DNA of 64,000 nucleotides from Iodidimonas sp. SYSU 1G8. GTDB taxonomy: Bacteria > Pseudomonadota > Alphaproteobacteria > SMXS01. Shown piece by piece: positions 1 through 10,257 of this stretch. Every line of letters begins with the position of its first letter. Positions within the stretch are counted from its first letter, which is position 1. A program made the position numbers and the translations under genes. The stretch lies in the NCBI RefSeq assembly GCF_039655775.1, contig NZ_JBBYXJ010000001.1, positions 806,001 through 870,000 of the forward strand, read 5' to 3'. The notes under the pieces are model-generated. The model searched no databases, had not been told where the DNA came from, and saw nothing but the letters and a program-made list of their open reading frames with translations.

Positions 1-26
1 CAGGTCAAGCTTGGGAGAAGCTGTGA

Positions 27-665
27 ATGCCCGAGGTCATTTTCCCCGGCCCCGACGGCCGACTGGAAGGCCGCTACCAACCGCCAAAGATGAAGAATGC
101 GCCCATTGCGCTGATCCTCCACCCGCATCCGCGGTTCGGCGGCACCATGAACAACAAGGTGGTCTATCACCTGTACCACGCCTTCGCGCGCCGTGGCTTC
201 GCCGTCCTGCGCTTCAACTTCCGGGGTGTGGGCCGCAGCCAGGGCGAATTCGACAATGGCATCGGCGAGCTCAGCGACGCCGCGTCGGCGCTGGACTGGC
301 TGCAGACCTATAATCCGGATGCGCCGAGCTGCTGGATCGCCGGCTTCTCGTTCGGCGCATGGATCGGCATGCAACTGCTGATGCGCCGCCCTGAAATCCA
401 GGGCTTCATCTCGGTGGCCCCGCCGGCGAGCATGTACGACTTCAACTTCCTGGCCCCCTGCCCATCATCGGGCATCATCATCCAGGGCACCGCCGACGAA
501 GTCGTGCCCCAGGAGTCCACCGCCAAGCTGGCCGAAAAACTGCAGGCGCAGAAGGGCATCACCGTGGACTACGTCACCATCCCCGGCGCCAGCCATTTCT
601 ACGAAAACCACATGGACCAACTGGTCGGTTCGGTCGATGGCTACCTGGACAAGCGCCTGATCTGA
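27..665 (+). CDS. alpha/beta hydrolase, serine-hydrolase family
   Basis: A 212-residue cytoplasmic alpha/beta-hydrolase. The nucleophile elbow GFSFG places Ser108, with probable acid Asp157 (GTADE) and His190 (GASHF), so the triad looks complete. An HPHPRFGGT stretch near residue 32 forms the oxyanion-side loop typical of small bacterial hydrolases of the DUF1749/YdeN-like type. No signal peptide or membrane segment is seen. The ATG follows a GGGAGAAG ribosome site and sits directly after a TGA at 24-26. That TGA closes a frame entering from the left edge, so an upstream gene probably ends there. The substrate cannot be told from sequence. Confidence 0.85.
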   Translation: MPEVIFPGPDGRLEGRYQPPKMKNAPIALILHPHPRFGGTMNNKVVYHLYHAFARRGFAVLRFNFRGVGRSQGEFDNGIGELSDAASALDWLQTYNPDAPSCWIAGFSFGAWIGMQLLMRRPEIQGFISVAPPASMYDFNFLAPCPSSGIIIQGTADEVVPQESTAKLAEKLQAQKGITVDYVTIPGASHFYENHMDQLVGSVDGYLDKRLI

Positions 666-691
666 TCTGGGAAGCGCGGTCCGCCGGACCG

Positions 692-1816
692 CTAACCCGC
701 CCGGTAGAGCCGTCCACCCGTCAGCGGCTCTGAAACACCCGTGGTCGTCGGCAGGCTGAGGGGCATGCCCTTGGCCGACCGCACCGCCAGAAACGCGAAC
801 GCCTCGGCTTCGAGGAAATCGCCCCGCAGCCCGACCGCCTCGACGGGATCCACCGGCACCTGAACCGTCCGCTGCAATCCTTCCATGATCACGGGGTTCT
901 TCCGTCCGCCGCCGCAAACGAGCCAGCGCCCCGGCGCGGTCGGCATAATCTTACGGCTCGCAGCGATGGTCGCGACGGTCAGCGCCGTCAGCGTGGCGGC
1001 GCCATCCTCCGGCGAGAGCGCCGCGACCATGTCGATGGGAAAATCATTCCGGTCCAATGACTTGGGAAATGCCCTCGTGAAATAGGGATGGGACAGAGCC
1101 GCGGCGACCACCGAGTCATCCACACGTCCCGACGCCGCCAGCGCCCCGTCCAGATCCAGCTCGGCACCGGTGTGCGTCTGCAGCCAGTCATTGATCAGGG
1201 CGTTGCCCGGCCCGGTGTCGAACGCGATCACGCCTCCGTCCCGGTCCAGATAGGTGATATTGGCCACGCCGCCGATGTTGAGGATGGCGACCGGCCAGTC
1301 GTCGTCGGCCAGTCCGGCTGACCGCAGCAGCGCCTGATGATAGAGCGGCACCAGGGGCGCCCCCTCGCCGCCCGCCGCCACGTCGGCGGAACGGAAATCA
1401 TTCACCACCGGGATTCCCAGCTCCTGCGCCAGCAGCGCGCCATCGCCGATCTGCCATGTCCAGCCTTCGACAGGACGGTGCAGCAGCGTCTGGCCGTGAA
1501 ACCCGACCAGATCAATCGCATCCGTATCCAGTCCGGCGCCCTCCAGAAGGCTCTCCACCGCCCGTGCATGGGCGCGCGTCAGGTCCTGTTCCACGGCGTG
1601 CACGACCGGGGACCCGAACAGCCCCCGCCCCTGTTCGGCCGCCATGTCCAGCAACATCCTGAGACGCATGGTTTGCGCCCGGCTGTACGGCTGGAAATAG
1701 GTAGGGCCAAGATGCTCGACAGTTTCACCATCGGTGCGCAGCAGCGCGACGTCGATTCCGTCGAGCGAGGTGCCGCTCATGAGGCCGATGGCCGTGAGTT
1801 CCGCCTTTTTGGTCAT
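692..1816 (-). CDS. anmK: anhydro-N-acetylmuramic acid kinase
   Basis: A 374-residue ASKHA-fold sugar kinase that phosphorylates and opens 1,6-anhydro-MurNAc, a step in recycling murein fragments in the cytoplasm. The N-terminal [12 protein letters not shown] motif and the central NIGGVANIT and FDTGPGN motifs are characteristic of AnmK, and the length is normal. I chose the ATG at 1816. A frame upstream of it would run into the divergent tyrS gene, and family members begin just before the GTSLDG motif. The gene is divergent from tyrS with 58 bp between starts, as in many alphaproteobacteria. Confidence 0.95.
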   Translation of the reverse strand: MTKKAELTAIGLMSGTSLDGIDVALLRTDGETVEHLGPTYFQPYSRAQTMRLRMLLDMAAEQGRGLFGSPVVHAVEQDLTRAHARAVESLLEGAGLDTDAIDLVGFHGQTLLHRPVEGWTWQIGDGALLAQELGIPVVNDFRSADVAAGGEGAPLVPLYHQALLRSAGLADDDWPVAILNIGGVANITYLDRDGGVIAFDTGPGNALINDWLQTHTGAELDLDGALAASGRVDDSVVAAALSHPYFTRAFPKSLDRNDFPIDMVAALSPEDGAATLTALTVATIAASRKIMPTAPGRWLVCGGGRKNPVIMEGLQRTVQVPVDPVEAVGLRGDFLEAEAFAFLAVRSAKGMPLSLPTTTGVSEPLTGGRLYRAG

Positions 1817-1874
1817 ATGCTCTTGTGTTAGGTACGGGCGCGAGTTCGCCGTTACCCTAGCATCGAGCACTGCA

Positions 1875-3128
1875 ATGACCGAGCCGAAATCAGATTTCCT
1901 GCGCGCCATCGTCGATCGTGGCTACCTGCATCAGGCCACGGATTTCGAAGGTCTCGACGCGGCCCTGACCAAGGGCACGGTCACGGCCTATATCGGTTTC
2001 GACTGCACCGCGCCCAGCCTGCATGTGGGCAGCCTGCTGCAGATCATGGTCCTCCGGCATCTGCAGAAATCCGGTCACAAGCCGGTCGTGCTGATGGGCG
2101 GGGGCACCACCAAGATCGGCGACCCGACGGGCCGGGATCTGTCGCGTCAGATGCTGACGGAAGACGTGATCCAGGCCAACAAGGCCGGCATCCGCAAGGT
2201 GTTCGACAGGTTCCTGACCTTCGGCGATGGGCCGACCGACGCCGTCATGGTCGACAATGACGACTGGCTGTCGCAGATCAACTACATCGCGTTCCTGCGC
2301 GATTTCGGCCAGCACTTCTCCGTCAACCGCATGCTGACCTTCGACAGCGTCAGGCTGCGGCTGGAACGGGAGCAGCCGCTGAGCTTTCTCGAATTCAACT
2401 ACATGATCCTCCAGGCCTATGATTTCCTCGAGCTGAACCGGCGCATGAACTGCACCCTGCAGATGGGCGGCTCGGATCAGTGGGGCAATATCATCAACGG
2501 CGTCGAGCTGGGCCGCCGCGTCGATCAGGCCGACCTGTTCGGGCTGACCTCGCCGCTGATGACCACGGCCTCGGGCGCCAAGATGGGCAAGACCGCCCAG
2601 GGCGCCGTCTGGCTCAACGCCGACCAGCTGTCGCCCTATGATTACTGGCAGTTCTGGCGCAATTCGGACGACGCCGATGTCGCGCGCTTTCTGAAACTGT
2701 TCACCGAACTGCCGCTGGACGAGATCGACCGTCTTGCCGCGCTCGAGGGCGCCGGCATCAATGAAGCAAAGAAGGTGCTGGCGACCGAGGCCACTGCCCT
2801 CGCCCACGGCCGGGACGCGGCGACACAGGCCGAGGAAACCGCCCGGATCACTTTCGAGCGGGGCGGGCTGGGCGAAGATCTGCCTACTGTCGAAATTGAC
2901 AAGGCCGTGCTTGAAAAGGGTGTGAGCATCCTCAATCTTCTAAAGCAAGCGGGGCTCAGCGCGTCCAATGGCGAGGCCAAACGCCTGGTACAGGGAGGCG
3001 GCGCCAGGGTGAACGACGCGAAGGTAGAGGACGAGAGCCAGATCTTCGGTCTGGACGCATTGAACTCCGATGGTGTCATCAAATTGACGGCTGGCAAGAA
3101 GCGTCATGTGATCGTACGACCGGTCTAG
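1875..3128 (+). CDS. tyrS: tyrosyl-tRNA synthetase
   Basis: A 417-residue class I synthetase that charges tRNA-Tyr. The HIGH-like motif is HVGS at 50-53 and the KMSKS-like loop is KMGKT at 236-240. A C-terminal S4 RNA-binding domain is visible ([16 protein letters not shown], then GGARVND). The length matches the bacterial TyrS family. The ATG at 1875 is preferred; 47 further codons upstream are open but lie inside the anmK region. The divergent promoters for tyrS and anmK must sit in the 58-bp gap or within the 5' ends of the genes. Confidence 0.97.
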   Translation: MTEPKSDFLRAIVDRGYLHQATDFEGLDAALTKGTVTAYIGFDCTAPSLHVGSLLQIMVLRHLQKSGHKPVVLMGGGTTKIGDPTGRDLSRQMLTEDVIQANKAGIRKVFDRFLTFGDGPTDAVMVDNDDWLSQINYIAFLRDFGQHFSVNRMLTFDSVRLRLEREQPLSFLEFNYMILQAYDFLELNRRMNCTLQMGGSDQWGNIINGVELGRRVDQADLFGLTSPLMTTASGAKMGKTAQGAVWLNADQLSPYDYWQFWRNSDDADVARFLKLFTELPLDEIDRLAALEGAGINEAKKVLATEATALAHGRDAATQAEETARITFERGGLGEDLPTVEIDKAVLEKGVSILNLLKQAGLSASNGEAKRLVQGGGARVNDAKVEDESQIFGLDALNSDGVIKLTAGKKRHVIVRPV

Positions 3129-3163
3129 CTTGTCCGCCGCGTAATCGAGGAACGGAGACGGTA

Positions 3164-3556
3164 ATGATCAAGGTGCTGAGCTTGGGGCTGATCGCCGCGG
3201 GAATTCTGGTGACCGGCCAAGCGCCGGCAAATGCCGCCGACTCCTCTTCCGACAAGCCTCTCGTGCGCTGCATCGACATCACCCGGATGAAAAGCAGCAA
3301 GGTCATCGACAATCGCACCATCATCCTGAACATGCGCGGCGGACCGGACTACAAGATGACCCTCGCGCACCGCTGCCCGGGTTTGAAGTCGCAAGGAACA
3401 TGGCGTCACGATGCGCGCTCACTGGCCAAGCTCTGCGAGGTCGACACCATCGAGGTTCCCGTGACCACAAGCGGCAACGTGCTCGACAACAACTTCACGC
3501 CCTGCATCATCGAGAGCATTACCGAGCTTCCGGAGAATGGCGCCAAGGCGCAGTAG
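3164..3556 (+). CDS. secreted hypothetical protein, DUF6491-like
   Basis: A 130-residue protein with a clear Sec signal peptide (hydrophobic core LGLIAAGILVTG, cleavage near ANA|AD). The mature part has a RCIDITRMKSS start, a stretch resembling an OB- or beta-rich core (RTIILNMRGG..YKMTL) and four cysteines (RCI, HRC, KLC, TPC) that could form two periplasmic disulfides. This pattern resembles DUF6491 proteins, whose function is not known to me. It lies 35 bp after tyrS on the same strand and a good GGAG ribosome site precedes the ATG. Confidence 0.75.
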   Translation: MIKVLSLGLIAAGILVTGQAPANAADSSSDKPLVRCIDITRMKSSKVIDNRTIILNMRGGPDYKMTLAHRCPGLKSQGTWRHDARSLAKLCEVDTIEVPVTTSGNVLDNNFTPCIIESITELPENGAKAQ

Positions 3557-3573
3557 CGCCTGCGCGCACCTGG

Positions 3574-4050
3574 TCAGATCCAGCGCCTCACTTCCGAGCG
3601 ATAGGGCCGATAGGCTCGCTCGAGCTTTGCCATCAGATAGTACTCCTCGCGCCGGGCGACGGAATCGGCGTAGAGGAAAAACAGCGGCAACAAAAAGAAT
3701 ATCCACGCATTGTCGGTGGTCAGGCCAATCCCCGCCATCAGCAGCATGTAGGCCAGATAGGCCGGATGCCGTGAAAACGCGTACGGACCGGAGGTGATCA
3801 CCGTCTCGGTGGTGTACTTGTGCGAGAACACCTCGCCCTTGCCGCGGAAAGTCCGCCACGCCCATAACCACAGCACGGCACCCATCAGGACGACCACGGG
3901 ACCCACGGCGATCCGGATGATGTTCTGCGGTGCGATGGCCACCGGCTTCAGCAACAGATTGATGGCGACGGCCAACAGGATCGCCAGCAGGCAGGCAATC
4001 GCCGGAGGAAAGACGCGGCTGGGCTTGGAGCGCTTTGGCGGCTTGCTCAT
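3574..4050 (-). CDS. isoprenylcysteine/phospholipid methyltransferase-family membrane protein
   Basis: A 158-residue integral membrane protein with about four hydrophobic segments and the ICMT/PEMT signature: TSGPYAFSRHPAYLAYML in the middle and EEYYLMAKLERAYRPY near the C terminus. Members use S-adenosylmethionine to methylate membrane lipids or prenylated groups; the bacterial substrate is usually unknown. It overlaps the stop codon of the upstream AsmA-family gene by ATGA, so the two are translationally coupled. It converges on the secreted protein gene with 17 bp between stops. Confidence 0.85.
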   Translation of the reverse strand: MSKPPKRSKPSRVFPPAIACLLAILLAVAINLLLKPVAIAPQNIIRIAVGPVVVLMGAVLWLWAWRTFRGKGEVFSHKYTTETVITSGPYAFSRHPAYLAYMLLMAGIGLTTDNAWIFFLLPLFFLYADSVARREEYYLMAKLERAYRPYRSEVRRWI

Positions 4051-7000
4051 GGCGTGGCTGGCTTCTCCGTCTTCTTTTCGCCCTGCGAGAACACGTCGAA
4101 GATACCGCGCAGGAATCCCGGCGTCAGCGCGGAAAGCGGATTGACGGACACGTCCGGCTTGTCCGTGGTGCCCCCTACCGAAAAGCGTATGGCGATCAAA
4201 CCCTCGTTTTCCCCACCGGAAAGCATCGACCCGACCACGGGAACATAATCCAGCACGGTATTCAACGTGTAGGCCGGTGCCAGAGTACCTTGGATGTCGA
4301 GTTTTTTCTGTCCGTCGTAGAGGCGGCCGGACATGCGCACGCCGAGCTGGGACCCCATGCCCCGCCCATCCTTGAGCAGCAGCGTTCCCTCGCCCAGATC
4401 GAAATCCACGTCGAACCGGTCGAAACCGATGCCGTCGCCGGTCAGGATGTCCCTCAGTCCCGAAAGAGACCCAAGAGTCAGCAGTTGGGCCATCATCGGC
4501 GAATCCTTGATCCGGAAATCCCGCGCCGTGATCATGCCGACGGTGTGCCGCTTGCCGCGCTCTCCCGAGATACGCGCGCTGAGGCTGAGCTGTCCGCCCG
4601 TCACGCCGTTCAGCATGCCCAGCGTCCGCAGCAACTCGCCGCCATCCTCGGTCTTGACGTCGAGACCCGGCTTGTCACCCTGGAGACTATAGTCGATTGA
4701 AACCGGCTTGCCGCTTCTCAGGATCCCGTGAATTCGGCCATCGACCAACTCGCCCTCGGCGATCCGCAAGGACGCGTCCATGTCGCGGATCGGCACGCCC
4801 TTGGGCGCGATGGCCGTATCGACATCGACATCCGCGGTCGCGGCGAAATCGGACGGCTCTTCATCCTCCTGCGCCGGACGGGCCTCCGCATCATCGTCCC
4901 CTTCGAGGAAGGGGCGCAGATCGATCTGGCGGCCGGATATCTTCAGGTCCAGCGGCTCGTTCGCCGGCTGGGTCGCCAGGACGGATATATCCGTCTCCAG
5001 TACCTTGAACCGTGACAGGTCGGCGGAGGCGAAGTCTCCCGTGTCGGTAAAGGACAGGCGACCGGCCAGATCGAGATCGGGCATGGTCACGGTGAACGCA
5101 TTCGGACGCAGGCCGCCGGTTTCCGTCGCCATCGACGCCTTGAGAGTGCCAGGTTTGCCGGCTGGCTTCGACCATTCGAGCAGCGGAAATCCCAACGCCG
5201 CGCCGGCCAGGTCGGCGACCAGCGTCCCCTGCGTGATCTTGGTCCCCTTGCCCGCCAGTTCCACATCGATGCGCGCCGCGCCCGTCATCTCGATGGCCTC
5301 GGGCAGGCCCTTGCGCCGCAGCAGCTCGGCCGGAACCATCGCCCTTCCCCGGTACAGCGTCGGCGTCCCGTCCCGAATGCCGAAGCGCTCGGTCCAGTCC
5401 ACGTCGACAGGCTGGCCCAGAAACGACAATTGTCCGTTCGCCCTCACCCCGGACGGATCGAGCACCAGCGTCAGGGTGCCGGGGGCAGGTTCCCAGTCGT
5501 CGAAGCCCTCGCGCAGGAGGAACTCGTCCGCCGTCAGCCACGCGCCATATTGCACGTCCCTCATGGTCAGCTTCGTGATGAGGGGAATCCGGAAACGCGC
5601 CTTGACCCGCGCGTTACCGCCCAGCGCCTGAGGCGTCACGCCGAACGCCGTGGTGTAGCCCAGCGGTTTGTAGTCCAGCAGCGTCAGCAACTCGGGCACG
5701 GACATGGCTGCGGCAAGCGTAATGTCCGCCTCATGCATGGTCGGCTTGTCGAGATGGTCGATGAGGCCATAGAGCCCGACTACATCAATATCCATGTCCG
5801 TGGCCGGATCGACGATTCGTCCCCGGTCGACCCAGAGCTCGAAGGCGGCTGGCGTCAGGCTGGCGCGGCCGCGCCCGTCGGTAATCGGAGGCACCGGCCG
5901 CAGGTAATGCGCCTCCATGCCCTCGAACTCGAAGCCAAGGCTGAAATCGACACGCGGCGGTGCGTCGGCGACGGTCGGCTCGGCCTGCACCCGAACCGTG
6001 CCCACGGTGATGTGCCCCGCCTTCACGTTGCGCTCGAACCAGCCGCGGGTGTTGGTCTTCACCCCGGTGGGCCACAACGCCGCGACCGTGGCGAAAGGGA
6101 TATCGCGGATCGTCACGTCGATCTCGCCGCCTTGCCCCGACGTGCCGGTGAACAGCACGCCCTTGCCTTCGATGGCGCCGCCGGCCACGGCCAGTCGCAT
6201 GGGAGCGAACGTCAGGCGCCCGCTCTGGCGATCCAGATTGCCCTTCAGGACGGCGCCCGTCACGGCGACCGGCCCCGCGAGCGCGGGAATGGCGATCGTC
6301 CCCTTGTCCGCCGTAAGAGAAAAGTCGACGCGGCCGACCCTGCCGTCGGTCCGCGCCGTCATGCTGACCTTGCCGCTGACCGGCAGATCCCAGCCCCGCA
6401 GCACCGTCAGGTCTCCCGTCGGCCTCGCGAACATCGCCGGCCGGGCGCCGGCGACATCCAGCGACACGTCGATCTTGCCGCTGGCGCGGTCAAAGTCCGC
6501 GCGCAGATTGAAGGATGTCTGACGCTGGACGCCCTTCAACGTGCCGGTCAGGGTCGCGCGCGCGCCGTCATTCGTGCGCCTGATATCCAGGGTCGTGCCG
6601 ACGACCCGCCAGTTTTCCTCATGGGCGAGATCGTCGATATCGAGCAGCGCATCCTCGATCACCAGTCGCCGCAGCTCATCCTTGGCCGATGGCGCCGCCA
6701 GCACCTTCTCCAGCAACTGGCGAACCAGCTCGGAATCCTCCGAGACCCGGTTGTCACGGCGAAACCCGAAACTGCCATCGGCCCGGCGCGACAACTGAAT
6801 GGTGGGCGAGAACAGGTCGATGCGCCGGGGCGAGAAATTGCCGGTCAGCATCGCCACCGGATTGATCCCGACAGCCACCTGCGGCAACGTGACGACCGGC
6901 AGTCCCTGGCGGTCCTTCAACGCCACGTCGGTCACGCGGATATCGAGAGCCCGGCGCCAGCCGCCCCATACGACGACCGTGTGGGAAAACTCGACCGTCT

Positions 7001-7208
7001 GTCCGTCAAGCTGGGCGTTGAGGCTGCGCTCCATGATCGGACGTAGGAAATCCACGCGGATGGGGCCGAGCATGGCGCGGCCCGCGATCAGCGACAGGGT
7101 CACGACAATGGACACGATCGTCCATATCGCCCCTCGCCATATCCATGCTTTTACCGCCAAGCGCACCAATCCGTTCTGAGCCGAGGCGGCTTGACCGAGC
7201 CGGTACAA
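4047..7208 (-). CDS. AsmA/YhdP-like envelope protein
   Basis: A 1053-residue protein with one N-terminal membrane anchor (about residues 30-48) and a very long periplasmic part rich in alternating beta-strand patterns. The last 300 residues carry the AsmA-like C-terminal region (ITARDFRIKDSP, then LGEGTLLLKDGRGMGSQLGVRMSG and DIQGTLAPAY). These large AsmA-family proteins are linked to phospholipid movement between inner and outer membrane in Gram-negatives. The start is close to the divergent glnE gene (43 bp between starts). It is coupled to the downstream methyltransferase-family gene by an ATGA overlap. Confidence 0.88.
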   Translation of the reverse strand: MYRLGQAASAQNGLVRLAVKAWIWRGAIWTIVSIVVTLSLIAGRAMLGPIRVDFLRPIMERSLNAQLDGQTVEFSHTVVVWGGWRRALDIRVTDVALKDRQGLPVVTLPQVAVGINPVAMLTGNFSPRRIDLFSPTIQLSRRADGSFGFRRDNRVSEDSELVRQLLEKVLAAPSAKDELRRLVIEDALLDIDDLAHEENWRVVGTTLDIRRTNDGARATLTGTLKGVQRQTSFNLRADFDRASGKIDVSLDVAGARPAMFARPTGDLTVLRGWDLPVSGKVSMTARTDGRVGRVDFSLTADKGTIAIPALAGPVAVTGAVLKGNLDRQSGRLTFAPMRLAVAGGAIEGKGVLFTGTSGQGGEIDVTIRDIPFATVAALWPTGVKTNTRGWFERNVKAGHITVGTVRVQAEPTVADAPPRVDFSLGFEFEGMEAHYLRPVPPITDGRGRASLTPAAFELWVDRGRIVDPATDMDIDVVGLYGLIDHLDKPTMHEADITLAAAMSVPELLTLLDYKPLGYTTAFGVTPQALGGNARVKARFRIPLITKLTMRDVQYGAWLTADEFLLREGFDDWEPAPGTLTLVLDPSGVRANGQLSFLGQPVDVDWTERFGIRDGTPTLYRGRAMVPAELLRRKGLPEAIEMTGAARIDVELAGKGTKITQGTLVADLAGAALGFPLLEWSKPAGKPGTLKASMATETGGLRPNAFTVTMPDLDLAGRLSFTDTGDFASADLSRFKVLETDISVLATQPANEPLDLKISGRQIDLRPFLEGDDDAEARPAQEDEEPSDFAATADVDVDTAIAPKGVPIRDMDASLRIAEGELVDGRIHGILRSGKPVSIDYSLQGDKPGLDVKTEDGGELLRTLGMLNGVTGGQLSLSARISGERGKRHTVGMITARDFRIKDSPMMAQLLTLGSLSGLRDILTGDGIGFDRFDVDFDLGEGTLLLKDGRGMGSQLGVRMSGRLYDGQKKLDIQGTLAPAYTLNTVLDYVPVVGSMLSGGENEGLIAIRFSVGGTTDKPDVSVNPLSALTPGFLRGIFDVFSQGEKKTEKPATP

Positions 7209-7251
7209 CTACGCAGTGTCGTGCCGTCTTTTCAAGAACGAGCCTTACCCC

Positions 7252-10200
7252 ATGCTAGACTTAACTCTGCGCATCGCCGCCGACAAGGTGCCCGAGCCGT
7301 TCGATCGCTCCCTTGCGACCCAGAAACTGGCGGATTGGCATGCGCGGATCGCCCAGGACCATCCAGAACACGACGCCCTTTTCCGCAAGCCCGAGGTCGA
7401 GGCGCTGTTACTGGGCCTTTTCGGCAACAGTCCGTATCTGTCGGCCAGCGCCTTCAAGACGCCCGAGGCATTGATCGCGGTCCTGACCCAGGGACCGGAC
7501 GCCGCCGTCGAGACCCTGTTCGAGAGCCTGACCGAGACGCTGCCGAAACTCGACACCCAGGACGCCCTGATGCGGGCACTGCGCCAGGCGAAGCTTCGTC
7601 TGGCGCTTACGGTCGCGGTCGCCGACATCACCGGGCACTGGCCGCTCGAAAAGGTCACGGGCGCGCTGAGCGAATTCGCCGAACTAGCCGTGGATCACGC
7701 CGTCGCGCATATCGTCCGGGCGCGCATGGTCGCGGGCGACCTGGCATGGACGGGCGAAACCGGCGCGCCGGCGACGCCGGCTCTCGCCCGGTCGGCCGGC
7801 TATATCGTGCTCGGCATGGGCAAGCTCGGCGGGCGCGAGCTGAACTATTCCAGCGACATCGACCTGATCGTGATGTTCGATGGCGAGGTCGTCCAGTATG
7901 TCGGCCGACGCGATCCTCATGACTGCTTCATCCGCATGACCCGCGATCTCGTGAAGGTGCTGCAGGAGCGCACCGCAGATGGCTATGTGTTTCGTGTCGA
8001 TCTCGCCCTGCGGCCCGACCCGGGCGCCACGCCGGTGGCCATCTCCGTCGACGCCGCCGAGATTTATTACCAGAGCGTCGGCCTGAACTGGGAGCGGGCC
8101 GCCATGATCAAGGCGCGGCCCGTGGGCGGCGACCTGAACGCCGGCCGGGGCTTCCTCGACCGGATCAAGGCCTTCGTCTGGCGCAAGCACCTCGATTATG
8201 TCGCGCTCGAGGACATCCACGCCATGAAGGCGCGCATCCACAGCCACCACAAGCACGGCGGCGTCAAGGTGGCGGGCCAGGACGTCAAGCTGGGACCGGG
8301 CGGCATCCGCGAGATCGAGTTCTTCGTGCAGGCCCATCAGCTCATCTCGGGCGGCCGCACCCCGGAACTCCGGATCAAGCAGACCATGACCGGCATCGAG
8401 GTGCTCCGGCAGCTCGGCACCATCAGCGAGGACGACGCCACCGACCTGCTGGCCGCCTACCGCTTTCTGCGCACCCTGGAGCACCGCATCCAGATGACCC
8501 GCGACGAGCAGACCCACAAGATTCCCGACCGGCCGGAGGGCGTCGCCGCCATCGCCGCCTTCATGGCCTATCCGTCGGCCGAGGCATTCGAGACCGACGT
8601 GCTGCATCATCTCAACGCGGTCCGGCGCCGGTATGACGACCTGTTCAGCGAGACCCATACCGTGAACGCCGACGAGCGGTGGAACCGCCTGTTCGCGGGC
8701 GGAGAGGCGCCGGACGACATCGTCGACGACATCGCGGCGCTGGGCTTCGAGAACCCCGGCGCCATCGTCGACATGGTGCGCTCTTGGCAGACAGGGCGCT
8801 TCAGGGCGCTCCGGACCGACAGGGCAAGGGCATTGCTGAAGATCCTGCTGCCGGTCATCCTGCGGGCGTTCGCCAAGACGGCCGAGCCGACGCGGGCGCT
8901 GCAACGGTTCAACGACTTCCTGTCGCGGCTGCCTTCCGGCGTGCAGCTGCTGACGCTGTTCCAGGCCAATCCGAACCTGCTGGAGCTGGTCGCCGAAATT
9001 CTGGGCACCGCGCCCGCCCTGTCGGACTTCCTCGCCCATAATCATCTGCTGCTGGACTCGGTGCTCAGTCCCGGCTTCATGACCGGCCTGCCCGACCAGC
9101 AGGAACTCGAGGACGACCTGACCCGCGCGCTGGCGTCCGCCGCCGATTTCCAGGACGTGATGGACCTGTCGCGCCGCTGGGCCAACGAACGCAAGTTCCA
9201 GATCGGCGTCCAGCTCCTGCGCGGCATCATCACCGCGTCTCACGCGGCGACGGCCCACACCGCGCTGGCCGAAGCGGTCATCCGCTGCATGCTGCCGGCC
9301 GTCGAGGACGACTTCGCCCGTCGCCATGGCAGGATTCCCGGCGGCGGCATCGCCTTGATCGCCATGGGCTCTTTCGGCGGGTTCGAAACCAGCTTCACCT
9401 CGGACCTGGATCTGATCTTCATCTACCAGGTGCCCGAGGCCGATCTGTCGTCGGATGGCGACCGGCCCCTGCCGGCCAGCCAGTATTTCGCCAGGCTGGG
9501 ACAGCGGATCATCAACGCCCTCACCGCTCTCACCGGCGAGGGGCGGCTGTACGAGGTCGACATGCAGCTCAGGCCCTCGGGCCGGGCCGGGCCGCTGGCC
9601 GTCTCCGTCGAGGCGTTCGAGACGTATCAGCGGGGCCAGGCCTGGTTGTGGGAACACATGGCGCTGACGCGCGCCCGGCCCGTGGCCGGCACGCCCGGGC
9701 TGATGGGCAGGGTCGGCGAGGTCATCCGATCCGTGCTCGCCACGCCGCGCGAGCCCGACAAGGTCCTGTTCACCGTCGCCGACATGCGGCGGCGCCTCGC
9801 CGCCGAATTCGGGACCGAGAATCCATGGGGCGTCAAGCATGTCCGCGGCGGACTGCTCGATCTCGAATTCATCGCCCAGTATCTCCAGCTGCTGTACGGC
9901 GCCAACGATCCCTCGATCTTCAGCCCGCACACGGTGACCGCCTTCCGCAATATTCGGCGCGCGGGCCTGATCCAGCCTGAACTGGCCGACGAACTAGAGC
10001 GCGCGTGTATCCTGATGGACGCGATTCGCGGTTTCAGCCGGCAGATTCTCGGCGGCGACTTCGACCCGGCGCAGCACGCGTCCCCGGCCCTGCTGAAGGC
10101 CTTGACGCGCTCCACCGGTTTCGAGAGTTTCGACGCGCTGAGCGAGGCGGTGACCGCGAACGAAACACGCGTGAAAGCGATCTTCGACGACATGATCGCG

Positions 10201-10257
10201 CACCCTGCCTCGCTCCTTAAGAATCCGGAGGATCAAGACCATGGCGAAAGACCTTGA
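7252..10257 (+). CDS. glnE: bifunctional glutamine synthetase adenylyltransferase/deadenylyltransferase
   Basis: A 1001-residue enzyme that adds and removes AMP on glutamine synthetase in response to PII, controlling nitrogen assimilation. Both nucleotidyltransferase domains are intact: SSDIDLIVMFD near residue 200 and TSDLDLIFIYQ near 715, each with the GSxDLDL-type metal site. The repeated LALRPDPG and QLRPSGRAG strands and two linker motifs (GPGGIREIEFF and VRGGLLDLEFI) confirm the duplicated architecture. I prefer ATG 7252 over a start 36 bp upstream by family length. The end overlaps the peroxiredoxin gene by 17 bp. Confidence 0.97.
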   Translation: MLDLTLRIAADKVPEPFDRSLATQKLADWHARIAQDHPEHDALFRKPEVEALLLGLFGNSPYLSASAFKTPEALIAVLTQGPDAAVETLFESLTETLPKLDTQDALMRALRQAKLRLALTVAVADITGHWPLEKVTGALSEFAELAVDHAVAHIVRARMVAGDLAWTGETGAPATPALARSAGYIVLGMGKLGGRELNYSSDIDLIVMFDGEVVQYVGRRDPHDCFIRMTRDLVKVLQERTADGYVFRVDLALRPDPGATPVAISVDAAEIYYQSVGLNWERAAMIKARPVGGDLNAGRGFLDRIKAFVWRKHLDYVALEDIHAMKARIHSHHKHGGVKVAGQDVKLGPGGIREIEFFVQAHQLISGGRTPELRIKQTMTGIEVLRQLGTISEDDATDLLAAYRFLRTLEHRIQMTRDEQTHKIPDRPEGVAAIAAFMAYPSAEAFETDVLHHLNAVRRRYDDLFSETHTVNADERWNRLFAGGEAPDDIVDDIAALGFENPGAIVDMVRSWQTGRFRALRTDRARALLKILLPVILRAFAKTAEPTRALQRFNDFLSRLPSGVQLLTLFQANPNLLELVAEILGTAPALSDFLAHNHLLLDSVLSPGFMTGLPDQQELEDDLTRALASAADFQDVMDLSRRWANERKFQIGVQLLRGIITASHAATAHTALAEAVIRCMLPAVEDDFARRHGRIPGGGIALIAMGSFGGFETSFTSDLDLIFIYQVPEADLSSDGDRPLPASQYFARLGQRIINALTALTGEGRLYEVDMQLRPSGRAGPLAVSVEAFETYQRGQAWLWEHMALTRARPVAGTPGLMGRVGEVIRSVLATPREPDKVLFTVADMRRRLAAEFGTENPWGVKHVRGGLLDLEFIAQYLQLLYGANDPSIFSPHTVTAFRNIRRAGLIQPELADELERACILMDAIRGFSRQILGGDFDPAQHASPALLKALTRSTGFESFDALSEAVTANETRVKAIFDDMIAHPASLLKNPEDQDHGERP

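Noticed and set aside
7684-9930. A 748-codon open frame opposite glnE
   Set aside because: Antisense mirror of a GC-rich gene without recognisable domains.
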